Positions 13,151 to 17,667 of a DNA stretch of 17,667 nt are shown piece after piece. How positions within the stretch are numbered: position 1 is the first letter of the stretch; each line of letters begins with the position of its first letter. Source of the stretch: Promethearchaeota archaeon (GTDB taxonomy: Archaea > Asgardarchaeota > Lokiarchaeia > Sigynarchaeales > SOKP01). The DNA lies in contig JAEOTL010000178.1 of NCBI GenBank assembly GCA_016839845.1, positions 1 to 17,667 on the forward strand. The letters are read 5' to 3'. The notes under the pieces are model-generated. The model searched no databases, was not told the DNA's origin, and worked only from the letters and a program-made list of their open reading frames with translations. Position numbers and translations under genes: made by a program.

Positions 13151-14878
13151 TTAATTTGTTTTTATATCCTTAGCTCTTGAAAGGAATTTTTCCAAATTTT
13201 TTCTAATCTCTATTTTGTTAAATTTTCCAACACTGGTTCTGGGTATTTCATCAACAATTGCCACGAGTTTGGGGACCATCCATTTAGTTATCTTCCCTTT
13301 ATCAACTCCTTCTGCTATCAGAAAATCAATTAAATCTTGTTCAGTTTTGTTTGAATTGGGAATATATTTTACTATAGCCATAGGTTTCTCACCCCATACC
13401 TCATCTGGGACACCCACAACAGTTGCTTCCAGTACAAATTCAGCCATCGCAGCAAGGTTTTCGAGTAATACCGTAGGAACCATTTCAGCCCCGCTTCTTA
13501 TGACATCTTTTATCCTATCAGCAATAACAATAAAGTCTTCCTCATCGACTTTTGCTAAATCCCCCGTATGAAACCATCCGTCATACCATGCTTCCGCACT
13601 TTTCTCAGGATTTTTATAATATTTCTCCGTTACCCAGGGACCTCGAATAATAATCTGGCCAAGAGTGCTATTATCATGCGGAACTGGCTTCCCATTATCA
13701 TCAACAACTTCTACTTCGAGTCCGGGCATGGGTAATCCCGTCTTTACTCTAACCTCATCTAGTTTTTCTTTGGACCAATCTCTCATGTATTTTTTTACAA
13801 ATGCTCTTACTGTAGTCGGTGCAGTCTCGGTCATCCCATATCCAGAAGTTGCAGTGAATCCCGGAATCTTTTTCTCGACCTTGGTTTTTAATCCTAAAGG
13901 GAGTGCTCCACCACCCACACTAACCGTAACGAGACTACTCAAATCATACTTATCTATATCAGGATATTCGATAAGTAAAGCTAAAATTGTTGGGACAACT
14001 GCAACAGATGTTACTTTTTCAGTTTGAACTAATTCGCAAAACCCGTCCACTGTGAAAGTGCCAGGTAGAACCATTTTGATTGCTCTAAATGTACCGATGA
14101 AGGGAGCCCCCCAACCATGAATGTGAAATAATGGAGTAGTTATCATGGGAATACCATTTTCTCCAGTATATTTATGTGCTGGATCATTGACAAGGGCTTC
14201 GTTAGCAACCATATGTAAAGTAAATATATAAAGAGCTCTATGGGTAAACATCGCACCTTTAGGAAGTCCTGTAGTGCCAGTAGTATAACAAAGGGTAGCA
14301 TAGAGATTTTCATCTAAATAAGGCCATTCGAATTCATCAGATTGTTCTTTAAGCAACTCTTCATATTCATATAGATTTTCAATTTTAGTCTCTGGTAAAC
14401 CTGGTTTATCAGACATATAGATAAATTTTTCAACTGTGTCTTTAATTTTATCATACACCGATTCTAATAATGGTAAAAGCAGGTCATCTACAAATAGAAT
14501 CTTATCTTCCGCGTGGTTTATCGTATAGGTTATATGATCTTGAGCAAGCCTTACATTAATTGGGTGTAATGTAGCCCCAATACAAGGAACCGCAAAATAT
14601 AGCTCTAAATGCCTATGAGTATTAAGTGCCATGGTCGAGATCCGATCACCTGGTTCTCCTGGTTTTCCTGGTTTTACTCCTAATGCGTTCAAAAGGTTTG
14701 CCAATCGACATGTACGTTTATACCACTCTAGCCACGTAAAGCGAAAATACTCACCTGTAACATGGTTTCTGTAAACAACACCTATTTCATTTGGATAGGT
14801 TTTCACTGGTCTTTTCATAAATGTTGTAAGGAGCAAGGGATAATGTGAACTAAATTCAGGATATGTTCTTTCCGTCAT
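13151..14878 (-). CDS. AMP-forming acyl-CoA synthetase (fatty-acid--CoA ligase type)
   Basis: An ANL-superfamily ligase of 575 residues that activates a carboxylic acid with ATP and couples it to CoA. Motifs are the P-loop TTGTTGLPKG at 199-208, the ATP/acyl motif GYGMTETAP at 346-354, WFHTGDLAKVDEEDF at 435-449, the hinge region RIKDVIRSGAEMV at 455-467, and the catalytic lysine K552 in PRTSVGKFNK. The overall pattern (HPINVRLA, FHIHGWG) resembles medium/long-chain or AlkK-like ligases; substrate is not assigned. Where relatives usually read GGEW(I/V)SS this one has GAEMVPT, a change near the acyl/hinge region. A short Pro-Gly insert, KPGKPGEPGDR, sits at 69-79. The ATG at 14878 lies 44 nt after a TTTATACC box. 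It leads a two-gene operon with the sulfatase, so it may activate an acid released after desulfation; that is inference. Confidence 0.92.
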   Translation of the reverse strand: MTERTYPEFSSHYPLLLTTFMKRPVKTYPNEIGVVYRNHVTGEYFRFTWLEWYKRTCRLANLLNALGVKPGKPGEPGDRISTMALNTHRHLELYFAVPCIGATLHPINVRLAQDHITYTINHAEDKILFVDDLLLPLLESVYDKIKDTVEKFIYMSDKPGLPETKIENLYEYEELLKEQSDEFEWPYLDENLYATLCYTTGTTGLPKGAMFTHRALYIFTLHMVANEALVNDPAHKYTGENGIPMITTPLFHIHGWGAPFIGTFRAIKMVLPGTFTVDGFCELVQTEKVTSVAVVPTILALLIEYPDIDKYDLSSLVTVSVGGGALPLGLKTKVEKKIPGFTATSGYGMTETAPTTVRAFVKKYMRDWSKEKLDEVRVKTGLPMPGLEVEVVDDNGKPVPHDNSTLGQIIIRGPWVTEKYYKNPEKSAEAWYDGWFHTGDLAKVDEEDFIVIADRIKDVIRSGAEMVPTVLLENLAAMAEFVLEATVVGVPDEVWGEKPMAIVKYIPNSNKTEQDLIDFLIAEGVDKGKITKWMVPKLVAIVDEIPRTSVGKFNKIEIRKNLEKFLSRAKDIKTN

Positions 14879-14921
14879 CTTATTCTCAGGTTTTTTTTGA
14901 ATTTTAGCATCTTAAAGATAT

Positions 14922-14929
14922 TGGTATAA
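14922..14929 (-). promoter_or_regulatory. TATA-like box of the synthetase-sulfatase operon
   Basis: Minus strand TTTATACC, 44-51 nt before the ATG at 14878. A start site near 14900 would leave a leader of about 22 nt. Confidence 0.4.
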
Positions 14930-15025
14930 ATGAATTTAATTATGAAATAATTAAAAGTATTTGAAATTTAAAATTTTAAATTTTTTGAGTTAATATTCTG
15001 AGCTCTCTGTATTAGTAAAAAAAAA
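14930..15025. other. AT-rich intergenic stretch with a 20-bp perfect palindrome
   Basis: No gene is seen here. It contains AAATTTAAAATTTTAAATTT at 14964-14983, which equals its own reverse complement. It lies between the synthetase operon (minus) and the decayed DUF169 fragment and hydrolase gene (plus). It could be an operator or merely low-complexity sequence. Confidence 0.4.
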
Positions 15026-15177
15026 ATGAGTATATCAAGGATTTTAATTATGTTTTTATTGTTTAGATATCTCAGCTCTAAAGTGTATGTGGATGAAGTT
15101 ATCGAAGATATAGAAAAAACCCATAAAGTTGGAATGCGATACTCCCAGAATTGACCACATCAAATTTTTTTTATTTA
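15026..15177 (+). pseudogene. Decayed C-terminal fragment of a DUF169 gene
   Basis: A short frame starting at the ATG at 15026 reads KVYVDEVIEDIEKTHKVGMRY and stops at TGA 15152-15154. The segment EVIEDIEKTHKVGMRY matches EIIEGIEKTHKAGTRY near the C terminus of the intact DUF169 protein at 10845-11612, 12 of 16 residues identical. After the stop the same frame continues PHQIFF, recalling PYQISSPEFF of the intact protein. Nothing recognisable of the remaining 200-plus residues is present. It is best read as a relic of a duplicated DUF169 gene, left after deletion and decay. Translation of the 42-codon remnant is possible but unlikely to matter. Confidence 0.75.
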
Positions 15178-15190
15178 CTGATATTAATTC

Positions 15191-15198
15191 AATATATG
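15191..15198 (+). promoter_or_regulatory. TATA-like box for the MBL-fold hydrolase gene
   Basis: AATATATG about 45-50 nt before the ATG at 15242. A transcript start near 15220 would include the GAGG ribosome binding site at 15231-15234. Confidence 0.35.
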
Positions 15199-15241
15199 CT
15201 ATTAATCAATAATAAATTTCAATACAAAAAGAGGAAACATC

Positions 15242-16165
15242 ATGAGTAAAAGTATGAGTAAATTTGAAAGCGGTGATAAGATGTACGTGTTTCTTGTCGG
15301 TTCTGGAGGACCTATACCAAATCCAAAGAGAGTTTCTTCATGCATTGCTATTATTGCAGGTGGTGAATTCATCCTTGTTGATGTTGGTGCTGGCTCACGA
15401 CGCACTCTTGCTGGTTTGAGGCTTCCAGTCAAAAATTTAAGTGCCGTATTTTTAACCCATTTTCATTCGGATCACATAGGTGACCTTGGAGAAGTGAACA
15501 TGAATTCTTTTGCCCAAGGAAGGGATCACAAATTAGAAGTTTATGGTCCTGAAGGTGTGCAGAAGGTCGTTGACGGATTTAACATTGCTTATGAACTGGA
15601 TACAGCCTATAGAGTTGCGCATCATGGTCCAGAAGTCATTCACGCTGAAGCTACTTCGCTTGTAAGCAAGCCCATTTCCATAAAAGACCCTAATGAAGCA
15701 GAATTATTCTTTGATAAGAATGAATTAAAGGTGCATGCTTTTGAAGTTGATCACTATCCAATAAAACCTGCTTTTGGTTATCGATTTGAATATAAAGGAA
15801 ATGTTGTCGTTATATCTGGTGATACGGTGAAGACCGATAATCTTGTTAAACATTGCAAAAATGCCGATATTTTATTCTGTGAAGCAATATCTTTTGACAT
15901 GTTGAATACCATGCGTAGTGGAAATATAGCCCCCAATCTGAAAAAAATCTTACTGGATATCCAAAATTATCACATGAGCCCTACTATCGCAGCAAACGTG
16001 GCTAAAGAAGCAAACGTAAAAAAGATTGTTTATGTTCATGTTACCCCCCCATTAAGCACGGATTCGATTGAAGAAAAGTATTTGGCAGGTGTCAGTGATA
16101 TTTTTGACGGAGAAGTCGTATTAGGACAAGATCAAATGACGTTTAAACTTAAACCAAAAACCTAA
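15242..16165 (+). CDS. Metallo-beta-lactamase-fold hydrolase (RNase Z / AtsA-arylsulfatase-like)
   Basis: A 307-residue MBL-fold metallohydrolase. The zinc-binding motif HFHSDH lies at 73-78 after strand LSAVFLT. Further ligands are likely H171 in FEVDHYPIKPAFGYRF, D194 in VISGDT, and histidines in NYHMSP (244) and VYVHVTPP (266). The N-terminal GSGGPIPNPKRVSSCIAI with VDVGAG is typical of the RNase Z-like branch, which includes tRNase Z and the zinc arylsulfatase AtsA of Pseudoalteromonas. The latter assignment is favoured by context, since the next gene and the operon across the intergenic region encode formylglycine sulfatases, but sequence alone does not settle it. Processing of tRNA 3' ends is the main alternative. 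It is cytoplasmic, with no signal peptide. The start is fixed by GAGG at 15231-15234, seven bases before the ATG. The gene begins just after a decayed DUF169 fragment. Confidence 0.82.
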   Translation: MSKSMSKFESGDKMYVFLVGSGGPIPNPKRVSSCIAIIAGGEFILVDVGAGSRRTLAGLRLPVKNLSAVFLTHFHSDHIGDLGEVNMNSFAQGRDHKLEVYGPEGVQKVVDGFNIAYELDTAYRVAHHGPEVIHAEATSLVSKPISIKDPNEAELFFDKNELKVHAFEVDHYPIKPAFGYRFEYKGNVVVISGDTVKTDNLVKHCKNADILFCEAISFDMLNTMRSGNIAPNLKKILLDIQNYHMSPTIAANVAKEANVKKIVYVHVTPPLSTDSIEEKYLAGVSDIFDGEVVLGQDQMTFKLKPKT

Positions 16166-16201
16166 ATTACTTTTTATCTTTGTTTATATCATAAAATTAG
16201 A

Positions 16202-16211
16202 GTTTAAATAT
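16202..16211 (+). promoter_or_regulatory. TATA-like box for the right-edge arylsulfatase gene
   Basis: GTTTAAATAT, 26-35 nt before the ATG at 16237, in the 71-nt gap after the MBL gene. It implies a very short leader. Confidence 0.4.
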
Positions 16212-16236
16212 TCTTTATTTACGAGAGTTGACAAAA

Positions 16237-17667
16237 ATGAATGGAAAAGAGGGATTTAAAGGGAAAATAGGTCGCACGGTTGAGAAATCAGAACCTTGGT
16301 GGCCCGCTCCAAAACGTCTTGACGATGGAAGTCCCAATGTCGTCGTGATCCTATTGGATGACACCGGCTTCTCACATTTTGGTTGTTATGGCTCATCCAT
16401 TGATACTCCGAACATTGACAAGCTCGCCAATGGAGGCTTGCGATATACAAACTTCCACACTACTGCATTATGCTCCCCTACGAGGGCTTGCTTGTTAACT
16501 GGACGTAATCATCACACTGTGGGGATGCGGGCAGTTTCGAACATGTGTTCTGGATTCCCCCACCTGCGTGGTTCCATTTCAAAACACGCAGCGACTCTTG
16601 GAGAAATCTTGCAAGAAGAAGGTTATATCACGTTCATGACAGGTAAATGGCATCTTGCCCCAATGGAAGAAGCATCGATGGGAGGACCGTTTGATAATTG
16701 GCCTCTCAGGAGAGGATTTGATAGGTTTTATGGTTTCATGCAAGGCGAAACTGATCAGTTTTATCCTGAATTAACCTACGATAACCACCCCGTTGATCCA
16801 CCATATGGACCAGAAGATGGGTATCACATTTCTGAGGATCTCGTTGATCGTTCCATGGAGTTCATCCGCGATCTAAAATCCATGCGACCGGGTAAACCCT
16901 TCTTTTTATACTTAGCATTTGGCGCGACTCACGCCCCACATCAATCTCCACTAAAATATCGTCAAAAATACCGAGGGAAATTCGATGCTGGTTGGGACGT
17001 TACACGAGAGGAATGGTATAAAAGACAACTCGAAATGGGCATCATTCCTCCAGAAACGGATTTGGCCCCTCATAACAAGGGAGTGAAGGCCTGGGACGAA
17101 TTATCAGAGAATCAGAAGAAATTTGCATGTCGATTGCAGGAAGCATTCGCAGCTTTTCTTGATCATACTGATCATCAAATCGGACGGTTAGTTTCGTTCC
17201 TTGAAGAAATAGGAGAAAAAGAGAATACATTAATCGTGTTGTTGTCTGACAATGGTGCCAGCCAAGAGGGTCGTAGTGCAGGATTAATGGAGGTAATGAC
17301 GCATTTTAACACGATGTCAGAAGATGTCGATGCCATTCAAGATCGCTTGGAAGATATTGGTGGACCAAATAGTCACTCTAATTATCCGTGGGGATGGGCT
17401 CAAGTGGGCAACACCCCCCTCAAATGGTACAAAGGAAATACGCATGGTGGTGGAATTCGTGATCCTTTAATCATGCATTGGCCAAAAGAAATTAAAGATA
17501 AAGGTGGAATTCGTAATCAATTTCATCACGTTACCGATATCGTGCCAACTATCTTAGAACTTCTTGAAATAAAACCAGCTCCGTCTTATAAAGGATACGA
17601 TCAGATGCCAATTTCTGGAACGTCAATGGTATATACATTCGATGGCCCTGAGGAGAAGACTCGTAAA
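16237..17667 (+). CDS. Type I arylsulfatase, 3' partial
   Basis: The frame is open from the ATG at 16237 to the window edge, 477 codons, with no stop. The start MNGKEGFKGKIGRTVEKSEP is followed by WWPAPKRLDDGSPNVVVILLDDTGF, the metal-binding Asp pair (41-42). The formylglycine site is CSPTR with Cys79, followed by TGRNHH. GKWHLAP (Lys and His) and VLLSDNGASQEGR (late metal ligands) are present, then WYKGNTHGGGIRDPLIMHWP. The Trp-Pro-Ala-Pro lead-in and the long insert between GKWH and the SDNG motif fit the large arylsulfatase group, with members of about 750-800 residues, so perhaps a third is missing. No signal peptide is visible. It hydrolyses sulfate esters of unknown identity. Its codons use more G and C at third positions than neighbouring genes, a possible sign of acquisition from elsewhere. 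It lies 71 nt after the MBL-fold gene in the same orientation. Confidence 0.92.
   Translation, partial: MNGKEGFKGKIGRTVEKSEPWWPAPKRLDDGSPNVVVILLDDTGFSHFGCYGSSIDTPNIDKLANGGLRYTNFHTTALCSPTRACLLTGRNHHTVGMRAVSNMCSGFPHLRGSISKHAATLGEILQEEGYITFMTGKWHLAPMEEASMGGPFDNWPLRRGFDRFYGFMQGETDQFYPELTYDNHPVDPPYGPEDGYHISEDLVDRSMEFIRDLKSMRPGKPFFLYLAFGATHAPHQSPLKYRQKYRGKFDAGWDVTREEWYKRQLEMGIIPPETDLAPHNKGVKAWDELSENQKKFACRLQEAFAAFLDHTDHQIGRLVSFLEEIGEKENTLIVLLSDNGASQEGRSAGLMEVMTHFNTMSEDVDAIQDRLEDIGGPNSHSNYPWGWAQVGNTPLKWYKGNTHGGGIRDPLIMHWPKEIKDKGGIRNQFHHVTDIVPTILELLEIKPAPSYKGYDQMPISGTSMVYTFDGPEEKTRK

Noticed and set aside
13215..14027. Two plus-strand open frames of about 120 codons each
   Set aside because: They are antisense to well-conserved acyl-CoA synthetase sequence, and their composition (Ser/Thr-rich) is typical of shadow frames.
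16256..17230. Minus-strand frames of about 60 codons
   Set aside because: They are antisense to the right-edge arylsulfatase, whose frame is open to the window end with clear motifs.
1..17667. tRNA, rRNA, CRISPR arrays, insertion sequences
   Set aside because: Read for these on both strands; no tRNA-like cloverleaf, spaced repeat array, transposase or terminal inverted repeats were recognised. This was by eye, so short or degenerate elements could be missed.

Overview
The window is AT-rich DNA from an archaeon, most probably an Asgard archaeon of the Lokiarchaeia type. That placement is inference. It rests on archaeal TATA-like boxes 20-30 nt before several starts, some apparently leaderless genes, a heliorhodopsin beside MaoC, DUF169, CrtI/RetSat and PlsY-type genes, and a corrinoid adenosyltransferase gene interrupted by a small in-frame insert that looks like a bulge-helix-bulge (BHB) intron. 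No rRNA, tRNA, CRISPR array, insertion sequence or integrase was seen.

Layout. 1-404 (+): 3' part of a MaoC-type (R)-enoyl-CoA hydratase. 545-1309 (+): orphan 7-TM protein. 1433-2287 (+): heliorhodopsin with its retinal lysine, counterion Glu and two conserved histidines. 2431-2853 (+): orphan 4-TM protein. On the minus strand, 6872 down to 2883 is a two-gene operon of CrtI/RetSat-type FAD oxidoreductases; the first is fused to a reduced GltD-like iron-sulfur/Rossmann module. Upstream of it (9539 down to 6950, minus) lie a GT87-type glycosyltransferase and a PlsY-like acyltransferase with a degenerate lipid-kinase-like C-terminal half. These read as a membrane-lipid or isoprenoid section. A divergent 6-TM protein starts at 9575 (+).

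10190-10765 (-) is a CobA/BtuR corrinoid adenosyltransferase. Its P-loop is split by 33 nt (10671-10703) carrying an in-frame stop and a perfect 8-bp hairpin, with AAA bulges on each side; removing it exactly restores the family sequence. Divergent to it is a DUF169 gene (10845-11612), and a decayed DUF169 fragment lies at 15026-15177.

11625-14878 (-) encodes an acyl-CoA synthetase and a type I sulfatase in one operon. 15242-16165 (+) is a metallo-beta-lactamase-fold hydrolase, and 16237 to the right edge (+) is a second, larger type I arylsulfatase that leaves the window. Together these suggest breakdown of sulfate esters and acyl substrates.

The most notable items are the probable mRNA intron in the adenosyltransferase gene, and the heliorhodopsin next to two RetSat/CrtI-type oxidoreductases and two orphan membrane proteins.
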